The notes: generated by a model from the sequence alone, not told the origin. A stretch of DNA of 64,000 nt from Atherix ibis (GCA_958298945.1 OY282605.1:26142811-26206810); one strand, 5' to 3'. Shown: positions 34,781-48,589, counted from the stretch's first letter. Numbers and translations: made by a program.

Positions 34781-37700
34781 ATTGCAGACTTTTAGTGAAC
34801 ATTTTTACTGAACAATTTTTACTGAAGAACTTTTACTGAACATTTTTGCAAAAAAACGTCAATCAAAAAATGTTTGCTAAAAAACTTCTATTAAAAAATG
34901 TTTTCTAAACATTTTCTACTGAAGAATTTTGACAGAAAGCTTCTACTTAAGAATTTTTACTGAATATTTTTAAAGAAGAATTTTTACTTTGAATTTTTAC
35001 TGAACATTTTCTACTAAAGAATTTATACTGAAAATTTTCTATTGAAGAATTGTGATTAAGAATTTTCTAGTGAAGAATTTTTAATGAAAATTTTTACTGA
35101 AAATTTTTACTGAAAATTTTTACTGAAAATTTTTACTGAAAATTTTTACTGAAAATTTTTACTGAAAATTTTTACTGAAAATTTTTACTGAAAATTTTTA
35201 CTGAAAATTTTTACTGAAAATTTTTACTGAAAATTTTTACTGAAAATTTTTACTGAAAATTTTTACTGAAAATTTTTACTGAAAATTTTTACTGAAAATT
35301 TTTACTGAAAATTTTTACTGAAAATTTTTACTGAAAATTTTTACTGAAAATTTTTACTGAAAATTTTTACTGAAAATTTTTACTGAAAATTTTTACTGAA
35401 AATTTTTACTGAAAATTTTTACTGATAATTTTTACTGATAATTTTTACTGAAAATTTTCTATTCAAGCCGTTTTTGCTAAAAAATTTTCCTGAAAATTTT
35501 TACACAATATTTTTAATGACAATTTTTACTGAAAATGTTTACTGAAAATGTTTACACAAAATTTTTAATGAAAATTTTTACATAAAATTTTACTGAAAAT
35601 TTTCTACTCAAGCGGATTTCGCTAAACAATTTGCTTGAAAATTTTTGCAGAAATTTTTAATGACAATTTTTACAAAAAATTTTTACTCAACATTTTTATT
35701 ACAAGTTTTTACTGAAAATTTTCTAATCAAGAAGTTTTACTGAAAATTTTCTACTGAAGCAATTTTTGCTAAACAATTTTCTTGAAAATTTTTACTAAAA
35801 ATTTTTACTGAAAATTTTTACTGAAAATTTTTACTGAAAATTTTTACTGAAAATTTTTACTGAATATTTTTACTGAAAATTTTTACTGAAAATTTTTACT
35901 GAAAATTTTTACTGAAAATTTTTACTGAAAATTTTTACTGAAAATTTTTACTGAAAATTTTTACTGAAAATTTTTACTGAAAATTTTTACTGAAAATTTT
36001 TACTGAAAATTTTTAGTGAAAATTTTTACTGAAAATTTTTACTGAAAATTTTTACTGAAAATTTTTACTGAAAATTTTTACTGAAAATTTTTACTGAAAA
36101 TTTTTACTGAAAATTTTTACTGAAAATTTTTACTGAAAATTTTTACTGAAAATTTTTACTGAAAATTTTTACTAAAAATTTTTACTGAAAATTTTTACTG
36201 AAAATTTTTACTGAAAATTTTTACTGAAAATTTTTACTGAAAATTTTTATTGAAAATTTTTATTGAAAATTTTTACTGAAAATTTTACTGAAAATTTTTA
36301 TTGAAGATTTTTACTGAAATTTTTACTGAAAATTTTTACAGAAAATTTTTACTGAAAATTTTCTACTGCAGAATTTTTACTGAAAATTTTTACTGAAAAT
36401 TTTTACCGAAAATTTTTACTGAAAATTTTTACTGAAAATTTTCTATTCAAGCCGTTTTTGCTAAAAAATTTTCCTGAAAATTTTTACACAATATTTTTAA
36501 TGACAATTTTTACATAAAATTTTACTGAAAATTTTCTACATTTTTACTGAACAATTTTTACTGAAGAACTTTTAAAAGTTCTTTTTTGCAAAAATTTATT
36601 GAAAATTTTTACTGAAAATTTTACTGAAAATTTTTATTGAAGATTTTTACTGAAATTTTTACTGAAAATTTTTACAGAAAATTTTTACTGAAAATTTTCT
36701 ACTGCAGAATTTTTACTGAAAATTTTTACTGAAAATTTTTACTGAAAATTTTTACCGAAAATTTTTACTGAAAATTTTTACTGAAAATTTTTACTGAAAA
36801 TTTTTACTCAAAATTTTTACTGAAAATTTTTACTGAAAATTTTTACTGAAAATTTTTACTGAAAATTTTTACTGAAAATTTTTACTGAAAATTTTTACTG
36901 AAAATTTTTACTGAAAATTTTTACTGAAAATTTTTACTGAAAATTTTTACTGAAAATTTTTACTGAAAATTTTTACTGAAAATTTTTACTGAAAATTTTA
37001 CTCAAAATTTTTACTGAAAATTTTTATTGAAAATTTTTACTGAAAATTTTTACTGAAAATTTTTACTGAAAATTTTTACTGAAAATTTTTACTGAAAATT
37101 TTTACTGAAAATTTTTACTGAAAATTTTTACTGAAAATTTTTACTGAAAATTTTCTACTGCAGAATTTTTACTGAAAATTTTTACTGAAAATTTTTACTG
37201 AAAATTTTTACCGAAAATTTTTACTGAAAATTTTTACTGAAAATTTTTACTGATAAGTTTTACTGAAAATTTTTACTGAAAATTGTTACTGAAACTTTTT
37301 ACTGAAAATTTTTACTGAAAATTTTCTATTCAAGCCGTTTTTGCTAAAAAATTTTCCTGAAAATTTTTACACAATATTTTTAATGACAATTTTTACTGAA
37401 AATGTTTACTGAAAATGTTTACACAAAATTTTTAATGAAAATTTTTACATAAAATTTTACTGAAAATTTTCTACTCAAGCGGATTTCGCTAAACAATTTG
37501 CTTGAAAATTTTTGCAGAAATTTTTAATGACAATTTTTACAAAAAATTTTTACTCAACATTTTTATTACAAGTTTTTACTGAAAATTTTCTAATCAAGAA
37601 GTTTTACTGAAAATTTTCTACTGAAGCAATTTTTGCTAAACAATTTTCTTGAAAATTTTTCCAGAAAATTTTTACTAAAAATTTTTACTGAAAATTTTTA

Positions 37701-40700
37701 CTGAAAATTTTTACTGAAAATTTTTACTGAAAATTTTTACTGAATATTTTTACTGAAAATTTTTACTGAAAATTTTTACTGAAAATTTTTACTGAAAATT
37801 TTACTGAAAATTTTTATTGAAGATTTTTACTGAAATTTTTACTGAAAATTTTTACAGAAAATTTTTACTGAAAATTTTCTACTGCAGAATTTTTACTGAA
37901 AATTTTTACTGAAAATTTTTACTGAAAATTTTTACCGAAAATTTTTACTGAAAATTTTTACTGAAAATTTTTACTGAAAATTTTTACTCAAAATTTTTAC
38001 TGAAAATTTTTACTGAAAATTTTTACTGAAAATTTTTACTGAAAATTTTTACTGAAAATTTTTACTGAAAATTTTTACTGAAAATTTTTACTGAAAATTT
38101 TTACTGAAAATTTTTACTGAAAATTTTTACTGAAAATTTTTACTGAAAATTTTTACTGAAAATTTTTACTGAAAATTTTTACTGAAAATTTTTACTGAAA
38201 ATTTTTACTGAAAATTTTTACTGAAAATTTTTACTGAAAATTTTTACTGAAAATTTTTACTGAAAATTTTTACTGAAAATTTTTACTGAAAATTTTTACT
38301 GAAAATTTTTACTCAAAATTTTTACTGAAAATTTTTATTGAAAATTTTTACTGAAAATTTTTACTGAAAATTTTTACTGAAAATTTTTACTGAAAATTTT
38401 TACTGAAAATTTTTACTGAAAATTTTTACTGAAAATTTTCTACTGCAGAATTTTTACTGAAAATTTTTACTGAAAATTTTTACTGAAAATTTTTACCGAA
38501 AATTTTTACTGAAAATTTTTACTGAAAATTTTTACTGATAAGTTTTACTGAAAATTTTTACTGAAAATTGTTACTGAAACTTTTTACTGAAAATTTTTAC
38601 TGAAAATTTTTTCTGAAAATTTTCTATTCAAGCCGTTTTTGCTAAAAAATTTTCCTGAAAATTTTTACACAATATTTTTAATGACAATTTTTACTGAAAA
38701 TGTTTACTGAAAATGTTTACACAAAATTTTTAATGAAAATTTTTACATAAAATTTTACTGAAAATTTTCTACTCAAGCGGATTTCGCTAAACAATTTGCT
38801 TGAAAATTTTTGCAGAAATTTTTAATGACAATTTTTACAAAAAATTTTTACTCAACATTTTTATTACAAGTTTTTACTGAAAATTTTCTAATCAAGAAGT
38901 TTTACTGAAAATTTTCTACTGAAGCAATTTTTGCTAAACAATTTTCTTGAAAATTTTTACTGAAAATTTTTACTGAAAATTTTTACTGAATATTTTTACT
39001 GAAAATTTTTACTGAAAATTTTTACTGAAAATTTTTACTGAAAATTTTTACTGAAAATTTTTACTGAAAATTTTTACTGAAAATTTTTACTGAAAATTTT
39101 TACTGAAAATTTTTACTGAAAATTTTTACTGAAAATTTTTACTGAAAATTTTTACTGAAAATTTTTACTGAAAATTTTTACTGAAAATTTTTACTGAAAA
39201 TTATTACTGAAAATTTTTACTGAAAATTTTTACTGAAAATTTTTACTGAAAATTTTTACTGAAAATTTTTACTGAAAATTTTTACTGAAAATTTTTACTG
39301 AAAATTTTTACTGAAAATTTTTACTGAAAATTTTTACTGAAAATTTTTATTGAAAATTTTTATTTTTACTGAAAATTTTCTATTCAAGCCGTTTTTGCTA
39401 AAAAATTTTCTTGAAAATTTTTACACAATATTTTTAATGACAATTTTTACTGAAAATGTTTACTGAAAATGTTTACACAAAATTTTTAATGAAAATTTTT
39501 ACATAAAATTTTACTGAAAATTTTCTACATTTTTACTGAACAATTTTTACTGAAGAACTTTTAAAAGTTCTTTTTTGCAAAAATTTATTGAAAATTTTTA
39601 CTGAAAATTTTACTGAAAATTTTTATTGAAGATTTTTACTGAAATTTTTACTGAAAATTTGTACAGAAAATTTTTACTGAAAATTTTCTACTGCAGAATT
39701 TTTACTGAAAATTTTTACTGAAAATTTTTACTGAAAATTTTTACCGAAAATTTTTACTGAAAATTTTTACTGAAAATTTTTACTGAAAATTTTTACTCAA
39801 AATTTTTACTGAAAATTTTTACTGAAAATTTTTACTGAAAATTTTTACTGAAAATTTTTACTGAAAATTTTTACTGAAAATTTTTACTGAAAATTTTTAC
39901 TGAAAATTTTTACTGAAAATTTTTACTGAAAATTTTTACTGAAAATTTTTACTGAAAATTTTTACTGAAAATTTTTACTGAAAATTTTTACTGAAAATTT
40001 TTACTGAAAATTTTTACTGAAAATTTTTACTGAAAATTTTTACTGAAAATTTTTACTGAAAATTTTTACTGAAAATTTTTACTGAAAATTTTTACTCAAA
40101 ATTTTTACTGAAAATTTTTATTGAAAATTTTTACTGAAAATTTTTACTGAAAATTTTTACTGAAAATTTTTACTGAAAATTTTTACTGAAAATTTTTACT
40201 GAAAATTTTCTACTGCAGAATTTTTACTGAAAATTTTTACTGAAAATTTTTACTGAAAATTTTTACCGAAAATTTTTACTGAAAATTTTTACTGAAAATT
40301 TTTACTGATAAGTTTTACTGAAAATTTTTACTGAAAATTGTTACTGAAACTTTTTACTGAAAATTTTTACTGAAAATTTTTACTGAAAATTTTCTATTCA
40401 AGCCGTTTTTGCTAAAAAATTTTCCTGAAAATTTTTACACAATATTTTTAATGACAATTTTTACTGAAAATGTTTACTGAAAATGTTTACACAAAATTTT
40501 TAATGAAAATTTTTACATAAAATTTTACTGAAAATTTTCTACTCAAGCGGATTTCGCTAAGCAATTTGCTTGAAAATTTTTGCAGAAATTTTTAATGACA
40601 ATTTTTACAAAAAATTTTTACTCAACATTTTTATTACAAGTTTTTACTGAAAATTTTCTAATCAAGAAGTGTTACTGAAAATTTTCTACTGAAGCAATTT

Positions 40701-43700
40701 TTGCTAAACAATTTTCTTGAAAATTTTTCCAGAAAATTTTTACTAAAAATTTTTACTGAAAATTTTTACTGAAAATTTTTACTGAAAATTTTTACTGAAA
40801 ATTTTTACTGAATATTTTTACTGAAAATTTTTACTGAAAATTTTTACTGAAAATTTTTACTGAAAATTTTTACTGAAAATTTTTACTGAAAATTTTTACT
40901 GAAAATTTTTACTGAAAATTTTTACTGAAAATTTTTACTGAAAATTTTTACTGAAAATTTTTACTGAAAATTTTTACTGAAAATTTTTACTGAAAATTTT
41001 TACTGAAAATTTTTACTGAAAATTATTACTGAAAATTTTTACTGAAAATTTTTACTGAAAATTTTTACTGAAAATTTTTACTGAAAATTTTTACTGAAAA
41101 TTTTGACTGAAAATTTTTACTGAAAATTTTTACTGAAAATTTTTACTGAAAATTTTTACTGAAAATTTTTATTGAAAATTTTTATTGAAAATTTTTACTG
41201 AAAATTTTACTGAAAATTTTTATTGAAGATTTTTACTGAAATTTTTACTGAAAATTTTTACAGAAAATTTTTACTGAAAATTTTCTACTGCAGAATTTTT
41301 ACTGAAAATTTTTACTGAAAATTTTTACCGAAAATTTTTACTGAAAATTTTTACTGAAAATTTTCTATTCAAGCCGTTTTTGCTAAAAAATTTTCCTGAA
41401 AATTTTTACACAATATTTTTAATGACAATTTTTACTGAAAATGTTTACTGAAAATGTTTACACAAAATTTTTAATGAAAATTTTTACATAAAATTTTACT
41501 GAAAATTTTCTACATTTTTACTGAACAATTTTTACTGAAGAACTTTTAAAAGTTCTTTTTTGCAAAAATTTATTGAAAATTTTTACTGAAAATTTTACTG
41601 AAAATTTTTATTGAAGATTTTTACTGAAATTTTTACTGAAAATTTTTACAGAAAATTTTTACTGAAAATTTTCTACTGCAGAATTTTTACTGAAAATTTT
41701 TACTGAAAATTTTTACTGAAAATTTTTACTGAAAATTTTTACCGAAAATTTTTACTGAAAATTTTTACTGAAAATTTTTACTGAAAATTTTTACTCAAAA
41801 TTTTTACTGAAAATTTTTACTGAAAATTTTTACTGAAAATTTTTACTGAAAATTTTTACTGAAAATTTTTACTGAAAATTTTTACTGAAAATTTTTACTG
41901 AAAATTTTTACTGAAAATTTTTACTGAAAATTTTTACTGAAAATTTTTACTGAAAATTTTTACTGAAAATTTTTACTGAAAATTTTTACTGAAAATTTTT
42001 ACTGAAAATTTTTACTGAAAATTTTTACTGAAAATTTTTACTGAAAATTTTTATTGAAAATTTTTATTGAAAATTTTTACTGAAAATTTTACTGAAAATT
42101 TTTATTGAAGATTTTTACTGAAATTTTTACTGAAAATTTTTACAGAAAATTTTTACTGAAAATTTTCTACTGCAGAATTTTTACTGAAAATTTTTACTGA
42201 AAATTTTTACCGAAAATTTTTACTGAAAATTTTTACTGAAAATTTTCTATTCAAGCCGTTTTTGCTAAAAAATTTTCCTGAAAATTTTTACACAATATTT
42301 TTAATGACAATTTTTACTGAAAATGTTTACTGAAAATGTTTACACAAAATTTTTAATGAAAATTTTTACATAAAATTTTACTGAAAATTTTCTACATTTT
42401 TACTGAACAATTTTTAATGAAGAACTTTTAAAAGTTCTTTTTTGCAAAAATTTATTGAAAATTTTTACTGAAAATTTTACTGAAAATTTTTATTGAAGAT
42501 TTTTACTGAAATTTTTACTGAAAATTTTTACAGAAAATTTTTACTGAAAATTTTCTACTGCAGAATTTTTACTGAAAATTTTTACTGAAAATTTTGACCG
42601 AAAATTTTTACTGAAAATTTTTACTGAAAATTTTTACTGAACATTTTTACTGATAAGTTTTACTGAAAATTTTTACTGAAAATTGTTACTGAAACTTTTT
42701 ACTGAAACTTTTTACTGAAAATTTTTACTTTAAATATTTACTGAAAATTTTCTATTCAAGCCGTTTTTGCTAAAAAATTTTCCTGAAAATTTTTACACAA
42801 TATTTTTAATGACAATTTTTACTGAAAATGTTTACACAAAATTTTTAATGAAAATTTTTACATAAAATTTTACTGAAAATTTTCTACTCAAGCGGATTTC
42901 GCTAAACAATTTGCTTGAAAATTTTTGCAGAAATTTTTAATTACAATTTTTACAAAAAATTTTTACTCAACATTTTTATTACAAGTTTTTACTGAAAATT
43001 TTCTACTCAAGAAGTTTTACTGAAAATTTTCTACTGAAGCAATTTTTGCTAAACAATTTTCTTGAAAATTTTTCCAGAAAATTTTTACTAAAAATTTTTA
43101 CTGAAAATTTTTACTGAAAATTTTTACTGAAAATTTTTACTGAAAATTTTTACTGAAAATTTTTACTGAAAATTTTTACTGAAAATTTTTACTGAAAATT
43201 TTTACTGAAAATTTTTACTGAAAATTTTTACTGAAAATTTTTACTGAAAATTTTTACTGAAAATTTTTACTGAAAATTTTTACTGAAAATTTTTACTGAA
43301 AATTTTTACTGAAAATTTTTACTGAAAATTTTTACTGAAAATTTTTACTGAAAATTTTTACTGAAAATATTAAAAATGTAAATTTTTACACAATATTTTT
43401 AATGACAATTGTTACTGAAAATTTTTACTAAAAATTTTTACTGAAAATGTTTACACAAAATTTTTAATAAAAATTTGTACACAAAATTTTTACTGAAAAT
43501 TTTCTACTCAAGCGGTTTTCGCTAAACAATTTTGTTGAAAATTTTTAAACAAAATTTTTAATAACAATTTTTACACAAAATATTTACTTAAAAATTTTTT
43601 TGATAATTTTTTTGAAAATTTTTACTGAAAAGGTTTACACAAAATTTTTACACAAAACTTTTAAATTTTTATTACAAGTTTTTCCTGAAAATTTTCTACT

Positions 43701-43835
43701 CAAGAATTTTCACTGAACATTTTCTACTGAAGCAATTTTTGCTAAAAATTTTTCTTGAAAATTTTTCCGGAAAATTTTTATTGAAAATATTTGTTTAAAA
43801 TTTTTACTGACGATTTTTGCTGAAAATTTTCGACA
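34781..43835. repeat. 13-bp satellite array (about 9 kb) with higher-order repeats
   Basis: The basic unit is ACTGAAAATTTTT, repeated hundreds of times head to tail. Variant blocks interrupt it in a regular way. Block P, marked by ATTCAAGCCG, occurs at about 35,461, 36,446, 37,329, 38,626, 39,382, 40,397, 41,368, 42,249 and 42,755. Each P is followed by one of two alternative blocks: Q1, marked by CTCAAGCGGATTTCGCT (about 35,612, 37,471, 38,770, 40,541, 42,885), or Q2, marked by a 20-bp palindrome AAGAACTTTTAAAAGTTCTT (about 36,564, 39,553, 41,538, 42,420). Pure 13-bp runs fill the space between. Both edges are diverged. There is no coding potential. Heterochromatin is likely. Confidence 0.97.
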
Positions 43836-46740
43836 TCATTTTATTTATTTTATTTTTTTTTAACATAGGAACATATAAGAAAGAGTGCATTATCTGTCAA
43901 TGTGGGATTGTAGAATAGTATCATATAACTGTTCGGCACATTTTATTATAATTATGACCAGATTAAGGTGGATAGAATTATTTGCAGAAAATTAATGTGG
44001 AATTTCAGCAATTTACACACACGCGGTGGTGGAGTTATTTTGCGGTATATTATGGCTATGCGTTCAGAGCAGAGAATCAGGTGTAACTTGTCTGAACAAA
44101 CATTGGGCGTCTACGGTTCCCACAGTGCTCTTAGTACACACTGCTCATATGGACACAAGAGCTTTCTCCGAGGATCGCATTGCGGCTATCTAGTGTATGC
44201 AAAGACATTTTCCATATTATTCACTCTAGCATATTTGCAAGTCAATAAACTAAACCGCACTATGTGTGCATTGACTGCTTTCCACCGTGCATAGCGACCT
44301 CGAAAGATTGCTCTGTGGTCATAGAAATATGAGTGCTTGTAACTGGTTGCGGCTGGTCTGCAACAAATAAGTTACGGTTTTATTAGCCGCGGCAAATTGC
44401 ATTTTTATCGGCTTATAATTTGTTATGACAAAATTATGTGAGAAAACGCTGCAAATGTTGCATATATCAGTGCATGTCCATTGTGCAAGAAATGGAGACG
44501 ATCTGTTTGGAGTCCACTCCAATTCGAAGTAGGCCCCATTCAGACCTTCCCGACCATATTGGATACTATACAATAGCCTGACCATTGCCATTGATTTTAT
44601 TTGCAAAGCCAAATGCGTGAGAGTATTTTCCTTTCTAGTTCGGCTATTTTGAAGATGCGTCAACCCTCCATCGATGGAATTAGCTCTCATTGGAAGCAAA
44701 TAGGCTTGATGAGGTCGAAGAGGAGTTAACCGAACCGAAGAGGATTTTTGCATTCACATTCGCGGTCATGCGGTGGAATTAATAGCATTTCACCTGCACT
44801 TATGGATTTTCTCTGCAATTATTTCTGCATCATTTCATGTTTGCCATTCGACTTTTGCTAAACTATTTGCTCGTTCACCGGTTCTGTAATTTGACTATTC
44901 AACTATTCATTCGAGAAGAAATATGCGTATAATTTATACTATTTCATTTGATTTTATTTATTTATTTTCATTTCCATTTCGATGCAGTTTTGTATCTAAA
45001 TAAATTGCCCAGAGCAATAGTAATTTTTCCACCTATTGACGTCTAACTAAAGGTTCTAGTCCCCAAGGTGGTTAGATTATTACTCAATTTTTATTTTTTA
45101 TTTTTGATTGATTAGTAATGAATTGTAACAAGATCATTTTATTCTATAATAACGACAACTGAATAATATTTCTTAATTTGTTCATGATTTCATGATTCAC
45201 TTTTTTGCTAGCTGATGAGTCAACATTAAATGGTATCAGACGGGATCATGGCAATGTCAATGTAACTCTTTTGCCACTCTTCATCTAACTTTCACATTAA
45301 TCGAAACGGTTATTCGGCTGTGCCGAAGAGGAGCTCAGCAACCGCTCCCAGTTCAACGATCGAATGCAATGCCTACAAATCTTAGTGCTGGGATGTGGAT
45401 GGGTGGCTTTTGCTCCGCAGAGTATAGACTGCAGGCAGCACTTAGTGTCCATATCGCAGGCAATCGTAATTTCATTCGATCCATTTAATTGCAAACGTGG
45501 AGCCAATATTGGTTTTTCAAGGCAATTATGAGATTTTCTCACCGATAAATCGGATCGCGGGACAATTAAAATTGAAGCCACTTTCATTTAACCATTTAAT
45601 AACGTTGTAAACGGTGTTGTAGAAAATACCCGTGAATAGTTCTGCCTGAGAGCTGTGAATGTTATTCATTATTGTGATGGGATTGGAAACGATTGCAGAG
45701 CATCGTGAACCGGCGTTCGAGTTTGGCATAAATATTACGAGAAGAGAAAAAGCAGCATCGCAATTACCAGACACGGGATCTGTATCGAAATCGAAATTCG
45801 AAACCGAATCGGAATCGGAATCATTAGAATCGGCAATGGAATCGACATTGGAAATGAAGCTGAAATCTGAATCAGGATCACGGCTAGATAGTCCATTCCT
45901 TTTAAGTTCGTTTTATATATTTTTGTATTCTACGACCAGTCTCTGTAAAATAACCGAAGAATCCCTCCCTCCCTTCGGATGATCTCAATCGATTTTTATA
46001 TTTTCCTTTAGTAGCAAGTCGTCCAAGAACAAAAAAAAAACATATTCGTTACTTTTAGGGAATTTTTCCAGTTGCTTTTATTGGTTCACTTACCTAAGCC
46101 TTACCTGGTTTAGAATTACGAGTTTGCTTGTATTCCAAGAAGTTTCCATCGATGTTCATTTGTTGCTACTGCTTCTGTTCAACTGTTCATTTCGAAGCTA
46201 TGAGATGTTATCAGTTTTGCGATTTAATTTTATTTAGCGATGCATTTTTGATATCTCAATATCTAGAGTAGAATTACAGTAAGTATACGTACTAGTAGCA
46301 AGGTTACTACAATTCCTGAGAGGAAGGTCAATTGCCTACACATCGGTTCATTATCGGCTAATTAATGTGCGATATTGCAATGTGATAAGCTTTTTGGGGT
46401 TGGGTTGATTATACTTCGTATTTGATACAATTTATTTTAATGACTATCTAATTATGCTACCGCTTGAAACTTTAAAGATACGATCTTATTTCAGTTTGTT
46501 TAAGGTTTTTGATTTTTGTATTTTTTACACTTTTTCAATTAGGAATTTAATAACAGAAAATTCTTTCTATTGTACGTTGGATCAAAGGAGAGACATTATT
46601 CTGAGTTGATTATTATTCTGCTTTAACTGAAACTATATTTGGTAAATTTTCAGTTATTCATTATAATAGTAGTATTACTATATTATTCATATACCATCAA
46701 AGTAAAGGGTTTTTTATTTAATATTTGGTCAAAAATACGC
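43836..46740. other. Right flank of the satellite; no gene recognised
   Basis: From 43,860 to 46,400 the composition is balanced and largely unique. A GAATCG-type microsatellite-like stretch lies at about 45,790-45,880; it makes an open frame read SESES but has no other coding support. The frames present lack known domains. Confidence 0.4.
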
Positions 46741-46746
46741 CTAAAC

Positions 46747-46812
46747 TTTGCTTTGAAGAAATTTTTATCCAGAATAAAAGAATATTCTGGATAAAAATTT
46801 CTTCAAAGCAAA
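46747..46812. repeat. Perfect 30-bp palindrome with 6-base loop
   Basis: Arm 46,747-46,776 (starts TTTGCTTTGAAGAAATTTTT) is the exact reverse complement of 46,783-46,812. The spacer is AAAGAA. Confidence 0.97.
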
Positions 46813-46862
46813 AATAAAAAAACTATTTTATTATATTAATTTACTTAATATAATTAACAAGT

Positions 46863-46955
46863 TTTTTTTATTAAAAAGACCATTTAAAAATATTCTAAAA
46901 AATATCTAAGATATAAATCTTAGAATATTTTTAAATGCTCTTTTTAATAAAAAAA
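46863..46955. repeat. 36-bp inverted repeat, one mismatch
   Basis: Arms 46,863-46,898 and 46,920-46,955 are reverse complements except for one base, with a 21-base loop. It lies only 50 bases from the previous palindrome. Confidence 0.95.
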
Positions 46956-47039
46956 TTATTTTATTATATTGAGTAAATTTTTTTATTTTAAAAGACTTTA
47001 TTTTAAAAGACTTTATTTTTTTCGAGATATTTTTAATGA

Positions 47040-47430
47040 ATTGTTTCGGAATTACTTGACGGATTTTGGTTTTTAAAGGCTCTTAAGTTAAAAGATTGTT
47101 TATTTAAATACAAACTTTAATATAATTTTGTAGGAAAAAGTTTAGTGGTGGTAAATCGCATGATCTCGGAGACAAATCGACATCCCTTAATCTTGAAATT
47201 ACATGGCCATGTGAACTCTTCATGCAAAAAATTCAAAATTTACCTTCTTAAACCATATTTGATCCAGGTTAAAATATTAAAGTTGATGCCCAACAAAATT
47301 GATTATCTTATAGCGCCATAATTAACGATAATGGGCTGAGTTTTCAAAGTATTATATACAATTGTTTTTCTAATTGATCTCTCCACGGATCGAGAATTAT
47401 GACGGCCATAATATCCCCTAAACCACGAAT
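47040..47430 (-). pseudogene. DD41D-type mariner remnant
   Basis: The minus strand at 47,195-47,140 retains the block before the third Asp (plus strand GGTAAATCGCATGATCTCGG, the complement of codons related to RSCDLTP). The C-terminal flank lies at 47,040-47,075 (TTACTTGACGGATTTTGG, shared with 48,662). There is no open frame. Confidence 0.6.
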
Positions 47431-47649
47431 TGCTACTGTAGAAGGGTTTTTAATTTTATAGTATTTTTTAAGTAATTAAACAATTATTTATGCAAAATGG
47501 CAAACTTGTTTTTAAAAAATATTAACAAGAACTGTCAAATAATTAGGCTACTATTTCTAAACTACAAAATAGATAATCCTATATGATACTCGTAGCACTT
47601 TGCTATTTATTATAAGTTCAAAATGGTTGTCTAGAAGAGTATTGTTATT

Positions 47650-47900
47650 ATTTATTATTCTAAACTCTACTTATAGAGTTTTAATTATTGTGTATAGGTT
47701 TTTTATGTCAAGCATTTATTTAAAATCAGTCCTAGATACTAAGCTTCACTGTTTTGTCATATTTCGCTGCTGTAAATATATATGATGGGAAATGGTTTAT
47801 GGCGGAGAGTAAAAGTTGCATGAATACATTTTCGTTCATTAATTTTTATTCTTCACCTGGTAAATTAGTAAAGCAGAATTTGATTTGATGTTGAATTATG
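47650..47900 (-). pseudogene. Jockey-type retrotransposon scrap
   Basis: DNA similarity to the copy at 1.0-1.25 kb is visible in order: TGTCAAGCATTTATTTAAAA, CAGTCCTAGATACTAAGCTTC, GGCGGAGAGTAAAAGTTGCA and TTTTTATTCTTCACCTGGTA match the corresponding thumb-domain sequence there. It is too decayed to translate. Confidence 0.8.
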
Positions 47901-47929
47901 CTAGACGCGGTTTGAAATATCAGATGCAT

Positions 47930-48380
47930 ATAAAGGGTATCCCAAAAATTACTCAAGATTATGTATGAAATAGAATATCATGTAAATAGCTTCCACGGCT
48001 TTGCTGTTATATACGCACTCTTTTGTTGGAATTTTGCATGACCGTTTTACATAAATATTGCTGAATTTCCGCGTTCAAGTCATGTGCTTGTTTTAATGAA
48101 TCTTAGACTTCGAAAAACCTCAAAGAAAAAAGTCCAAGGGTGTTAAATCGCATGATATGGGTGGCTAATTGTAATCACCAAAATGGGAAATTGCACGACC
48201 AACATATGGCTCATTCAGTAATTGAATTGTTTCTTGTTGAAACCACATATCGTCCACAACCATGTCTTCCAATCTATGCAAAAAAAGCTGGATTATCATG
48301 TTCCACAAATGGCGCAAAATTCAAATCTTGTATATTGTTTCGAACTCCCTACATACCACTTATAAATATGGTATTTTGAA
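47930..48380 (-). pseudogene. DD41D-type mariner remnant with possible terminal repeat
   Basis: The block before the third Asp is at 48,140-48,175 (plus strand GTGTTAAATCGCATGATATG). The plus strand at 47,936-47,962 (GGGTATCCCAAAAATTACTC) has the look of a mariner terminal repeat and would be the right end of this minus-strand copy. Confidence 0.58.
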
Positions 48381-48589
48381 ATTTCTTTATTTTTTCCTTC
48401 GGGTTTTCTTTCAGTCTTTAGTAAACGGTTAACCAATTTGTGCTTCGTAAAATAATGCTAAATAAAACAAACTTAAAATTTAGATACCCATGAAATTCGA
48501 ATGTATAATTTTTTTTATGAATAAAATATGATATATAATTCATATGATCCTTGAGGTAATTTTTTATAACTTTTTCACAGATAATTTTT

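Noticed and set aside
34781..43835. Regular repeats that might be taken for a CRISPR-like or coding repeat array
   Set aside because: There are no unique spacers. The 13-bp unit is contiguous and not a multiple of three, and stops occur in the frames checked. The genome is eukaryotic.
44319..44753. Open frame of 144 codons on the minus strand
   Set aside because: It starts with no recognisable signal or domain and lies in unique sequence where unsupported frames are common. There is no splice or homology support.
45659..45982. Open frame with a Ser-Glu repeat (SESES)
   Set aside because: The Ser-Glu stretch comes from a GAATCG-type microsatellite. The rest of the frame has no motif, so it is most likely chance.
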